Source: Ignavibacteria bacterium
GTDB lineage: Bacteria; Bacteroidota; Ignavibacteria; Tepidaquicellales; Tepidaquicellaceae
Reading direction: 5' to 3'
Assembly: GCA_016716125.1 (NCBI GenBank)
Contig: JADJWZ010000005.1
Location: 62,001-126,000, forward strand
DNA length: 64,000 bases
Below, piece by piece: positions 20,031 to 28,153 of the stretch. The stretch's first letter is position 1, and each line of letters opens with the position of its first letter. The position numbers and the translations under genes were made by a program. Below the pieces are notes generated by a model. It worked only from the letters and a program-made list of their open reading frames with translations, searched no databases and had not been told where the DNA came from.

Positions 20031-20060
20031 TTGCAGTAAGCATTTTCGCGCTTACTGCAA
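20031..20060 (-). terminator. Rho-independent terminator of the third repeat-protein gene
   Basis: TTGCAGTAAGC (20031-20041) pairs perfectly with GCTTACTGCAA (20050-20060). On the minus strand the stem is followed by TTTTTCTTTG. It is 16 bases past the stop codon at 20076. Confidence 0.85.
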
Positions 20061-20075
20061 TTTTTTAATTAATAA

Positions 20076-22520
20076 TTATTTCAACACTACAAATTTCTTC
20101 ACCGCAACAACATCTCCTGCAGTTATTCTATAGAAATAAGCGCTGCTTGAGAGATCCGATACATTGAATGTTAATTTATAATATCCCGCATTCTTCATTT
20201 CATTAGTTAAAGTCTTCATCTCTCTTCCGAGTATATCAAATACTTTGATCGTTACTATTCCGTCAATTGGCAGATCATAATTTATAGCCGTTACCGGATT
20301 GAACGGATTCGGATAGTTCTGCGAGAGATCATATTTATCCGGAACGCCGATACTCACAACTTCGGCAAGTTCGAGGTATTTAAAGCTGCCGTTGAAGTCA
20401 ATCTGTTTCAATCTGTATTTATAATTTCCTGATTCAAGATTTCTGTCTGTGAATGAATATTGGTTCGGCTGATTCGAAGTACCGTTTCCGGTTACGAAAC
20501 CCGCCTTATTCCATACAATATTATTTTCAATGTCTGATGCTCTCTCGATATCAAAGCCGGAGTTGTTGAGCTCGGCGGAAGTAGTCCAGATGAGAGAAAC
20601 ATTTCTTCCCGAAACTGATGAGGTAAACGCTGCCAGTTCAACAGGTAAAGGATTATCAACATAAACATGATAGGAAAGCAGAGTATCAGGGCCGCATTCT
20701 CTATGGGCATTAAAGTAAAGTACAAAATGACCTAAATTGTCACCTGCTGAAACTGCTACTGTATCTCCAATGGAATTCGGAGGTATTGATGCCTGTGTAT
20801 TATCATAATTTGAAATATCCCAGTAACCGCTGTCTGCAGAGCTCACATAAATATTGTTCTCTGATCCTACTGTAATAGTTGAACTTCCAGAAATACTTAA
20901 AACCGGATTATTACAGTCATAGTCATTACGCAAAACAGAAACATTCGATCCCGTTGCATCTCCTCCCATATTAAATATTACCAGATCAATGTCTCCGTCA
21001 CCATCAAAATCCGCCGAAGTACCGTTGAAAGGACTTACGCCGGAAAATGAATTTGCAAAAAAGCTGAGTTCACCTGCAGAATTGTTTTTAAAAAGTTTTA
21101 CAAAGTTTGAATTTTCATCAGGAAATAATGCGTCAATATCACCGTCCCCGTCATAATCTCCGGGAAGTACTATTGAATTTGTTCCGGAAGAAAATGGCGC
21201 ATATGTAAATATTCCTGTACCGTTATTAAAATATAAATCATCTTTACCCAGAATATCCAGATCCCCGTCACCGTCCAGATCAGAATGTACTGAATAAATG
21301 AACCAGGTACTTAATGTATTACTGTATATAAAGTTAGCATTCCCGTCATTAAGATAAGTTATACAATCGGTATATTGCGGTGTATGGATCTGAATGACTA
21401 CTACTGTCATATCCAGATCACCATCATTATCCAGATCACCGAGCGTCAGATTTAATAAAAACAGTGGAAATCCGCTTATATCCTCAAAAATTTTTAAGCG
21501 TTCAGTAAAACTCCCGTTACCATCATTAAGATACCATCTTACAGTAACTCCGCTCATTAGAATTATATCAAGATCCCCGTCACCGTCCAGATCACCCAGG
21601 TCTGCGTAGGAACCACCGCCCGGTGAAGATGATGTGTAAGCAAAATTTCCGTTTCCGTCATTGGAAAATAATTCCAGCGGACCGCTGTTTTTTAAAATAT
21701 CAATGTCTCCGTCTCCGTCAAAATCCCCGAGTGTAAAATCAAAACAACCGGAAATTAATGTTTGTGAAATTGTAAATTCAGCGTTACCGTTATTTTTTAA
21801 GATTACTAAATTTGTGGAATCCAATGCAACTGCATCAACATCACCGTCTGAGTCCAGATCGCCGTCGGAAATTTTAAGCATGCCATATGGGTACATCATA
21901 TCTACAGAGGAAGTTTTCGAGAAAATGCCGGTGCCGGATAATGCTTCTGCAAGGAATGTCCACATGAACGGCGTTATGTTTACATTGTCAGTAGTCTGTA
22001 TTCCGGATAAAAGATTAACCTGTATCTTTTCACCGGTTTTAAAATCGCTGACGGGATTTATTGTTGCTGTCCGGTTTGCATTGTTGTAAGAAATTACCGC
22101 AGGGATCGATCCCGATTCGAATCCGTAAACCTTTATGTTTGAGCTGTTGATAGTAGATGAATTCATATTCATAGCGAACTCTACTTGTAAATCCAAGCTT
22201 CGGCTTGCGTTGATTTCATTCATTCCGGGCATAACGCTGATAATGAAAGGATTTATCTCCGAAAGATTCCCATCAGACTGATCTTTTGCTATCTGCGCGT
22301 TTGAAGTGAAACTGTTGTTTCGAGATTCAAATTGTAAATTGATTTTTTTAATTAATCCATTTATGGATTCACTGACGTTTTGCTTTTTTGGAAAGTAATC
22401 GGGACATGTCAGGCTTAGGGGATTGTTTGGATCGGCTAAGGATGGCTGTTCTTTATAATTGTCTCGTAAAGTAAACGAGCTAAGCAAAATCAATGAAACC
22501 AATAGTATAAACTGTTTCAT
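20076..22520 (-). CDS. VCBS-repeat protein with Ig-like domain and type IX sorting domain (mosaic paralogue)
   Basis: This 814-residue protein has the leader MKQFILLVSLILLSS and the following 30 residues (NYKEQPSLADP, NPLSLTCPDY) almost identical to the gene at 11827. Its body matches the second half of the gene at 16181 instead. That body is one Ig-like SwfB domain (about 85-195), VCBS repeats with DGDGDIDL-type loops (about 200-560), a shared VGSENNIYVSSADSGYWD segment and the sorting domain (SQNYPNPFNPVT). It looks like a recombinant of its two neighbours. A cell-surface role via type IX secretion is inferred. It ends in the terminator at 20031-20060. Confidence 0.88.
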   Translation of the reverse strand: MKQFILLVSLILLSSFTLRDNYKEQPSLADPNNPLSLTCPDYFPKKQNVSESINGLIKKINLQFESRNNSFTSNAQIAKDQSDGNLSEINPFIISVMPGMNEINASRSLDLQVEFAMNMNSSTINSSNIKVYGFESGSIPAVISYNNANRTATINPVSDFKTGEKIQVNLLSGIQTTDNVNITPFMWTFLAEALSGTGIFSKTSSVDMMYPYGMLKISDGDLDSDGDVDAVALDSTNLVILKNNGNAEFTISQTLISGCFDFTLGDFDGDGDIDILKNSGPLELFSNDGNGNFAYTSSSPGGGSYADLGDLDGDGDLDIILMSGVTVRWYLNDGNGSFTERLKIFEDISGFPLFLLNLTLGDLDNDGDLDMTVVVIQIHTPQYTDCITYLNDGNANFIYSNTLSTWFIYSVHSDLDGDGDLDILGKDDLYFNNGTGIFTYAPFSSGTNSIVLPGDYDGDGDIDALFPDENSNFVKLFKNNSAGELSFFANSFSGVSPFNGTSADFDGDGDIDLVIFNMGGDATGSNVSVLRNDYDCNNPVLSISGSSTITVGSENNIYVSSADSGYWDISNYDNTQASIPPNSIGDTVAVSAGDNLGHFVLYFNAHRECGPDTLLSYHVYVDNPLPVELAAFTSSVSGRNVSLIWTTSAELNNSGFDIERASDIENNIVWNKAGFVTGNGTSNQPNQYSFTDRNLESGNYKYRLKQIDFNGSFKYLELAEVVSIGVPDKYDLSQNYPNPFNPVTAINYDLPIDGIVTIKVFDILGREMKTLTNEMKNAGYYKLTFNVSDLSSSAYFYRITAGDVVAVKKFVVLK

Positions 22521-22629
22521 GATTTTATAATTTAAAGTATAGACCTAATTCCGGTAAAAAATTTATACCTCTGCAAATTCTATCAGTTCATTCTGTTACC
22601 TATAATTTTTTACCGGCTGAATATCTGTA

Positions 22630-22669
22630 CAAAATTAGCGCAGAATAAAAAACTTTAAATTCAAAAATA
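22630..22669 (-). promoter_or_regulatory. Candidate Bacteroidota-type promoter for the third repeat-protein gene
   Basis: On the minus strand TAATTTTG (22630-22637) and TATTTTTG (22662-22669) both fit the -7 consensus TAnnTTTG, about 110 and 140 bases upstream of the start at 22520. The -33 TTG is not clear for either. AT-rich DNA makes chance matches likely. Confidence 0.25.
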
Positions 22670-22696
22670 TATCTGAATTGTTTTTCTCAGATGGTT

Positions 22697-23635
22697 TTAA
22701 TCATCATCTTCTTCTTCATTGTTTTCTTTTTCACCTTCATTGTCATTTCGTTTGTCAGATTCCTTTGTATTTCCTTTTTCGTTTTTGTTAAATTCTTTAC
22801 CCTTTTTTCCGTCCATTTTCATATCATCTTCGTCTGCGCTTTTGTGACAGGATACGCAGTCATCAATACTGGAAATACCTTCTTCTCTGTGTTCATCCAT
22901 AATATTATTCACGGAATGCTCGTGACAGCCGTAACAGGTATAAGAACTTAAATTATTATTTGTATGACATGTAATACATTTAGTATTATGATCTTTGTCA
23001 AGTATGAAAAAATTTGAATGGTTAAATGTGGATGGAGTCCATTTGACCGTGCCGTGGCATTTGTTACAGTTATCCTTTATCATGCTGTGAAATGAATCAT
23101 CCGGCTGCACATGACAGGAAACACAGTTGTTCTTTTCATCTGCGTTTATCATTTCGTGATTAAATAAAACATCTGACTTCCATCCTTTTGTCTGATGGCA
23201 TTTGCTGCAGTCTGATGATAAATTTTTATGAATGTTATCCGAAAGTTTGTTGTGACAGTTGACACATTGATTTAAAATTGTTTCTGTCAATAATTCATGA
23301 TCAAATCTCATGGAAATTCCGGCGTTTAAACCTGCGTGATCCGTGTGACATGAAGCGCATTTCTGTTCCGAAAGATACTGATGAAATAATTTTTTTTGTT
23401 TGTCTTCCGAAATGCCGGTTATATTTAATGTGTCCTTTCCAATGTTTTCCAATTTGTGACAGTCGGTACATTTGTCTGATTCGATACCCCAAAAAGGTTT
23501 ATGACATGAAAGACAATTTTCTTTCAGCTTTTGATGACCTTCGACAAGATCTCCGGGATTAATCATTGCGTGCGGATATTCATATACCAGCCACACGCAT
23601 AAAGCTGTTAACGCAATTATTATCACCTTATTCAT
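22697..23635 (-). CDS. Membrane-anchored decaheme c-type cytochrome
   Basis: The start is the ATG at 23633-23635 (312 residues), which overlaps the upstream stop by four bases (ATGA). An upstream ATG would add a non-signal leader and overlap the neighbour by 88 bases. An N-terminal hydrophobic helix (about 3-19) serves as export signal or anchor. Ten CxxCH heme sites follow: CLSCH, CTDCH, CASCH, CVNCH, CSKCH, CVSCH, CNKCH, CITCH, CYGCH and CVSCH. Additional His residues are available as distal ligands. The last 45 residues are an extremely charged Lys/Glu/Asp/Asn tail with no Cys. It should move electrons in the periplasm, probably with the membrane protein encoded next to it. Confidence 0.93.
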   Translation of the reverse strand: MNKVIIIALTALCVWLVYEYPHAMINPGDLVEGHQKLKENCLSCHKPFWGIESDKCTDCHKLENIGKDTLNITGISEDKQKKLFHQYLSEQKCASCHTDHAGLNAGISMRFDHELLTETILNQCVNCHNKLSDNIHKNLSSDCSKCHQTKGWKSDVLFNHEMINADEKNNCVSCHVQPDDSFHSMIKDNCNKCHGTVKWTPSTFNHSNFFILDKDHNTKCITCHTNNNLSSYTCYGCHEHSVNNIMDEHREEGISSIDDCVSCHKSADEDDMKMDGKKGKEFNKNEKGNTKESDKRNDNEGEKENNEEEDDD

Positions 23636-24204
23636 TTGCTGAACATTATTATAGTTATAATATGAATCAGGACAAGGATCCCGAGAATTATGGTAATGGG
23701 CAAATGTACTACCCGCCATTTTTTCATTAAATCAACCGAGACAGTATCAAGAAATAGTTTTCTGTCAGCATCTTCTTTGGAGATTCCAGTACTTATCAAA
23801 TCCTGTCTTTTATCTTTTAGTTTTTCACTCGCTTTCTTTAAAAGATATTTTCCGGTTAATCCGCTCGCTACGGAAATTAAAAGCATAAGAATTGCAAGCC
23901 ATGGAAGAATTGCATTGAAATGTATTCCGGCATGAACGAGTATCATTACAGAGCCAGCCCAGGCGGCGTATTCGTGAAATGCCAAAAGTTTTTTAGGAGA
24001 ACCGGATTTAATCAGCTTACGCTTTCTCATCGAATACACAAACGATATCAAAATTGTAAAAGTACCTGCGTATCCAAAATAGTAACCCACTGAAATTATC
24101 TGAAACCGGTGAAGGAAGTAATCAATTGATATAGCAAATAAAATCATTAACGCATACCACTGAATAAACGGCAGAATAAAACTTACTATTATTGATTTTT
24201 TCAT
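23632..24204 (-). CDS. Polytopic membrane protein, likely b-type cytochrome partner of the decaheme cytochrome
   Basis: The 190-residue protein has about five membrane helices: 5-28, 38-58, 80-100, 98-116 (close pair) and 163-187. Histidines sit in or next to helices: AFHEYAAW, LVHAGIH, WRVVHLPI and LIHIIT. This is the pattern of bis-histidine b-type heme proteins such as cytochrome b561-like or NapC-free quinol oxidisers. A Lys-rich loop (about 118-150) faces the cytoplasm. It is first in a two-gene operon and its stop overlaps the start of the decaheme gene (ATGA). I infer quinol oxidation passing electrons to the decaheme protein. Heme binding is inferred from histidines only. Confidence 0.65.
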   Translation of the reverse strand: MKKSIIVSFILPFIQWYALMILFAISIDYFLHRFQIISVGYYFGYAGTFTILISFVYSMRKRKLIKSGSPKKLLAFHEYAAWAGSVMILVHAGIHFNAILPWLAILMLLISVASGLTGKYLLKKASEKLKDKRQDLISTGISKEDADRKLFLDTVSVDLMKKWRVVHLPITIILGILVLIHIITIIMFSK

Positions 24205-24539
24205 ATAATTAAAATCCCGAAAGATTATCAGAGAAAGAACTTTTCGGATTATCCGTAAAATATTTACATATGAAAACTTAAGAGGGGAACAGCATAAGTA
24301 TTATCTTAAAGATATCAATACAAACGGCTTAAGCTTTTCCAAAGCGATTCCCATGCGAATTCACGTCGACAATAATTTGATGTGCAATTACCATTCCTTT
24401 TAATTAAGGTTTAATTTGTTAAATAATTAAAAGGATTAATAACAAAGTTTAGAATTAATTTATTTTTGCAGGGGAGGGTGTGTCTGATGTGTGGAATTAT
24501 TACCGTTATTAACTGCTAAAAAATATTTCTGTATATTGA

Positions 24540-24567
24540 GTAGAAACGCCCAATTGGGCGTCTCTAC
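24540..24567. repeat. 28-bp near-perfect palindrome (GTAGAAACGCCC-AATT-GGGCGTCTCTAC)
   Basis: Two 12-bp arms with one mismatch flank a central AATT. The form GTAGAGACGC...GCGTCTCTAC is one I recall as a widespread dispersed palindromic repeat in several bacterial phyla. Only one copy is in this window. Confidence 0.7.
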
Positions 24568-24770
24568 TTTTATTCCCGCAAGGCAGTCCGGTGATTTCCG
24601 GGTTCCGGAGTCGGCGCTGACCGGAAATTTTTTCCGGCTTAGTTACTGTATATTTCAATTTATTGAAAATTATTTCAACTATTCTTATTTACTTTTTGTA
24701 ATTTAAAGCCGCTGATCCGGTTTTTGTGAAATATTTTTCACTTTTTAATTTTTTTTTACATTTTCAGAAA

Positions 24771-25085
24771 ATTTCTCCGCGTTCACCTGACATTTCTTCG
24801 CATTCACCTGGCATTTCTTCGCGTTCACTTGGCATTTCTTCGCGTTCACCTCTCATTTCTCCGCGTTCACTTCTCATTTCTCCGCGTTCACCTGACATTT
24901 CTTCGCATTCACCTGGCATTTCTTCGCGTTCACCTGGCATTTCTTCGTGTTCACCTTTCATTTCTTCGCGTTCACCTTTCATTTCTTCGCGTTCACTGAA
25001 GATTTCTTCACTTACACCTCTCTTCGCTTCATGTTCACCTCTCTTCGCTTTGCATTCACAACTCTTCGCTTCGCATCCACCTTTC
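24771..25085. repeat. Tandem array of a 21-bp repeat, about 15 units
   Basis: Twelve well-kept units of the form ATTTCTTCGCGTTCACCTGGC run from 24771 to 25022, followed by about three degenerate units to 25085. Variation is mostly at positions 7, 10-11 and 17-21. Every unit is exactly 21 bp, so no frame is broken. The minus strand encodes a heptad GEREEMP, and the plus strand encodes ISSRSPG. The minus-strand frame has an ATG only inside the array (24980-24982, 72 codons) although it stays open about 130 bases further upstream. Confidence 0.9.
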
Positions 25086-25802
25086 TTTATTTCATATTCT
25101 CTTTTCTTTTTACACTTCTCACCTTCTATTTTCCGTTATCACAACTCTTTATTAAGTTTTTCCATCTATTTGTAGAGTATGAACAGTCCTTTGTTTAATT
25201 TCTCTGCCTTTTCATTTCATATTAAGAATACTTCATTTGATTTCACTCTTTCATTTCAAAGTGTTGCTGTTTTATTTTATCACACCTTGTATTTATTGTT
25301 TTATTTTCCCGTTTTCATCTTTTAATGTTCTGTATTCTTTAGTTTAAATACTCCGGGTTAAATTAGAATATTCTGACTTCATTTTTTTGTTAGTTCTGCT
25401 TTATAAAATATATTTAACAGGTAAATTTCCGGGCGTTCCCGTGCAAATGAAAGGGCAGCTGGTGATTGTTAATGATTGATCCATATTAGATTATATGGAC
25501 TGATACATATAATAATTTTTTCTGCAAACATAAACCGATAAAATAATTAAGAAGAACGAACCAAGTATAAATAGAAAATATCACAGCTACGCTGTATATA
25601 ATTTTTATTTAAATTTTTTCTGCAAAGATGAGGCTGCTAACGCGGATGAGAAATCAAATCAGGAGATCATACAAAAGTTCTGTCATTAATAAATTGCTAC
25701 CTGAGGAATTACAGATTGGCTTCAGTTAAGTTCAATGCAACAAAAATACTTATTCTTATAAAATAAATATTTTCCGGTTGTTCTGATCTTTGAAAATTAA
25801 AA

Positions 25803-25835
25803 TCCGGTTACCGTCCATCGAGTACGGTAACCGGA
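25803..25835 (-). terminator. Rho-independent terminator (works in either direction)
   Basis: TCCGGTTACCGT (25803-25814) pairs perfectly with ACGGTAACCGGA (25824-25835) around a 9-nt loop. On the minus strand TTTTAATTTT follows, on the plus strand a T-run. It is 90 bases past the stop of the gene ending at 25925. Confidence 0.8.
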
Positions 25836-25924
25836 AATTTTTTTATATAACAGATCTTTCTGTATGTTTACTTGTTGAACCGGAATCGCTTTTCAGAATA
25901 GTGTAAATTTTGTTCAGATTGATT

Positions 25925-26386
25925 TTATTCAACAGGATTAATTATCTCCAGGTCGAGATACTTTTGCTCTTCAGCGCTGATGGACCCGTAACCCCATATG
26001 CCTCCGGTAATTTTTGCAATCTGCTTTGACATACTTCTCATATCTTCATAAAACAATTTTGCAAAATTGCGGTTAAGTTTCGGCAGAATTTCGTTTAGCT
26101 TTGAGAGTTCTTTTTTTATAAGTTCACCTCTTTCTTCAATATTATCCGGAAAAGTTTCTATGAACAGGCTAAGTGTATCTTTAAAAGTTTTTTCAACTTC
26201 AGTATAATAACCCTGTAAAATTCCTTCTTCATCCTTAGCCCGGAAGTGAACGATCTTTGATCCCCAGTCTGTTTGTTTATCTTCAATGTTACCGTCTGCG
26301 CCGGCAATAAGCAATGTAACTAAAGCCGGGGCGTCAAACATTAATTCTGCTTCCTGTTGATTCAGATTTTTAAATTCAGGTATCAT
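25925..26386 (-). CDS. Conserved hypothetical cytoplasmic protein, TerB-like N-terminus
   Basis: The 153-residue protein has no signal peptide or membrane segment. Residues 20-45 (APALVTLLIAGADGNIEDKQ) resemble the start of TerB-like helical domains, where a DGxID or DGNI acidic turn follows a hydrophobic helix. The rest is predicted helical, and charged in 70-120. I am not certain of the family. It is monocistronic, divergent from the gene at 26556, with the terminator at 25803-25835. Confidence 0.6.
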   Translation of the reverse strand: MIPEFKNLNQQEAELMFDAPALVTLLIAGADGNIEDKQTDWGSKIVHFRAKDEEGILQGYYTEVEKTFKDTLSLFIETFPDNIEERGELIKKELSKLNEILPKLNRNFAKLFYEDMRSMSKQIAKITGGIWGYGSISAEEQKYLDLEIINPVE

Positions 26387-26555
26387 TTAATTTTTTACGT
26401 TTTTAATTTTTTACAAATAACAAAAATTCAACTTAAGTAAAAAGGAAGAATTTAAAACATTGTAAATCCGGTTACGTTTAGAAAAACATTTCAATAGTAT
26501 TATAATGTGTATTTAAAAATCATTACATATTTACAATATTGGAAAAAATTTTAAT

Positions 26556-26918
26556 TTGACAAAAAAAGATAAACCTAAAAAGGAGAGACTCTGGCTGTAC
26601 TTAATAGCCGGTATATTTGCCGCCGGAGCGCTGTTAATATATCTGAATGAACAAAGCCATAAAGATCCCGATTTTCACGAATGGTCTGCGGAAATGGATT
26701 CGGTCTTTGTAAAAAACTGTTATGATAAATATAAACCTCAGGTAAAGGATGACATGATAAAACAGGAAAGCATGAAAAGTTTCTGCAAGTGTATGTTATC
26801 AAAAATCAAAACCAAATACAGCGAATCCGAAATGGGTAATGTTACAAATACAGAAATAAAAGCCTGGGATGCAGAATGCCGTGAGAAAATTTCAAACCCG
26901 AATAATATTACTCAGTAA
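26556..26918 (+). CDS. Small membrane-anchored protein with three cysteines (TTG start)
   Basis: The 120-residue frame begins with TTG at 26556, since no ATG is available upstream in frame. The product starts with a basic stretch (TKKDKPKKERL), then a single membrane helix (about 12-30). A soluble domain follows with the spacing NCYDKY, SFCKCM and ECR. This Cys pattern resembles small periplasmic proteins described only as hypothetical in Bacteroidota. The gene ends 18 bases before lplA and is probably co-transcribed with it. No function can be assigned. Confidence 0.6.
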   Translation: MTKKDKPKKERLWLYLIAGIFAAGALLIYLNEQSHKDPDFHEWSAEMDSVFVKNCYDKYKPQVKDDMIKQESMKSFCKCMLSKIKTKYSESEMGNVTNTEIKAWDAECREKISNPNNITQ

Positions 26919-26936
26919 ATTTAAATTCAGTTTTAA

Positions 26937-27932
26937 ATGCTTTTAATAGATAACAACAATATTACAGATCCTGCAGTAAACCTCGCGCTTGAGGAATACT
27001 GCGTAAGGAATCTGGATATGGAAAACGATTATCTTCTTTTTTATATAAACGAACCTTCTGTGATAATCGGCAAACATCAAAATACAGTTGAAGAAATAAA
27101 TGCCGATTATATAAAATCCAGCAATGTACATGTGATAAGAAGAATTTCAGGAGGAGGAGCCGTGTATCACGATCACGGAAATCTCAACTTCAGCTTTATG
27201 ACGAGACATTCAAATAAAAGCATTCATAATTTTAAATTATTTACTGATCCTGTAGTAAAAGTCCTTCGGGAGCTTGGCATTGATGCTGAACTTAACGGAA
27301 GAAATGATATAACAGCAGCCGGAAGAAAGATATCCGGCAATGCTCAGTTTACAGATACAAAATCCATGTTCAGTCACGGAACACTTCTCTTTGATACAAA
27401 TCTTGATGACGTTGTAAAAGCGTTAAACGTCCAGACTGATAAAATAGAAAGCAAAGGAATTAAATCTGTCCGGAGCCGAGTCGCCAATATTTCTGAGTTA
27501 ACTGGTAATAAAATGAACATTTACGAATTCAAAGATAAAATTACAGAATCTATTTTCGGTACTGCGGATAAGATAGAATATTACAGACTTACTGAAAAAG
27601 ATTCAGAAGAAGTAAGAAAGCTTTCGGAAAAAAAATACAGGACTTGGGACTGGAATTACGGAAGGTCACCTGAATTTAATATTCAAAAAAAAAAGAGATT
27701 CGTCTTCGGAATGATAGATGCAAGACTGCATGTGAAAGACGGCAGGATATCGGAATTCAGGATATTCGGGGATTTTCTGGGACACGGAGAGCTTGAGACT
27801 GTTGAGAAAAAAATTATAGGAATAAAATATGATGAAAAAGAAATATATGAAATGCTGTCAGAGACGGATCTGAATCATTACTTAGGTAATATTTCTGTAG
27901 AAGAGTTTGCAGAATTTCTTACCGAAATATAA
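26937..27932 (+). CDS. lplA: Lipoate-protein ligase A
   Basis: The 331-residue protein has the hallmark RRISGGGAVYHDHGNLNFSF (about 68-87), which binds lipoate and the adenylate. ITAAGRKISGNAQ contains the conserved Lys. A C-terminal accessory domain (about 250-331) is present. It attaches lipoate, via lipoyl-AMP, to E2 subunits of 2-oxoacid dehydrogenases and the glycine cleavage H protein. Length and motifs are typical of the full-size enzyme. It follows the small membrane protein at 26556. Its transcript probably ends at 28060-28096. Confidence 0.93.
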   Translation: MLLIDNNNITDPAVNLALEEYCVRNLDMENDYLLFYINEPSVIIGKHQNTVEEINADYIKSSNVHVIRRISGGGAVYHDHGNLNFSFMTRHSNKSIHNFKLFTDPVVKVLRELGIDAELNGRNDITAAGRKISGNAQFTDTKSMFSHGTLLFDTNLDDVVKALNVQTDKIESKGIKSVRSRVANISELTGNKMNIYEFKDKITESIFGTADKIEYYRLTEKDSEEVRKLSEKKYRTWDWNYGRSPEFNIQKKKRFVFGMIDARLHVKDGRISEFRIFGDFLGHGELETVEKKIIGIKYDEKEIYEMLSETDLNHYLGNISVEEFAEFLTEI

Positions 27933-28010
27933 ACTCAAAAAAAATTTTATTTTTTTTAAAAATTTTTAAAATCTCGGAAACTTTTAAATACTGATAGTGT
28001 TATGTCTATT

Positions 28011-28026
28011 GCTTGCGCCAGCAAGC
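28011..28026. repeat. Short palindrome GCTTGC-GCCA-GCAAGC
   Basis: A perfect 6-bp stem with a 4-nt loop. A similar element (CTTGC-CA-GCAAG, 31911-31922) lies on the far side of the recN-dnaA block. It may be a small dispersed repeat. Confidence 0.4.
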
Positions 28027-28059
28027 TACGTTCTTTCATATTTGTTCTTCCTTTAATTG

Positions 28060-28096
28060 ACCTTCACATAAGTTTTATTTATGTGAAGGTTTTTTT
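28060..28096 (+). terminator. Rho-independent terminator with a partly duplicated arm
   Basis: ACCTTCACATAA (28060-28071) pairs perfectly with TTATGTGAAGGT (28079-28090), followed by a run of T. The right arm plus T-run is repeated at about 28109-28130 (TTTATGTGAAGGTATTTTTTTT). It probably ends lplA transcription, although it is about 130 bases past the stop, and could also serve recN from the other side. Confidence 0.7.
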
Positions 28097-28153
28097 ATGT
28101 AAAAGAATATTTATGTGAAGGTATTTTTTTTCAATAGGGATTCTTATGGGGAG

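Larger units (their letters stand above)
24205..25924. other. 1.7-kb gene-poor region
   Basis: No convincing gene lies here. It holds a 28-bp palindrome (24540-24567), a 21-bp tandem repeat array (24771-25085) and the terminator of the next gene (25803-25835). A TATTTTTG element at 24471-24478 is followed by a very short frame beginning MCGI at 24487 that stops after ten codons. From about 25090 to 25800 the sequence is plain AT-rich DNA with stops in all frames. Open frames across the tandem array are consequences of its 21-bp period. Confidence 0.6.

Noticed and set aside
23636..23719. Upstream start for the decaheme cytochrome at 23719
   Set aside because: It would overlap the membrane-protein gene by 88 bases and hide the signal anchor behind a polar leader.
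24487..24519. Very short frame starting MCGI, reminiscent of class II glutamine amidotransferases such as asparagine synthase
   Set aside because: It stops after ten codons and no downstream frame resembles the family, so it is most likely chance.
24771..25085. CRISPR array
   Set aside because: The repeats are contiguous 21-bp units with no spacers and no cas genes nearby.
24726..25175. Plus-strand gene encoding ISSRSPG heptads
   Set aside because: The open frame follows from the 21-bp period of the tandem repeat. There is no domain and no promoter or ribosome-binding support.
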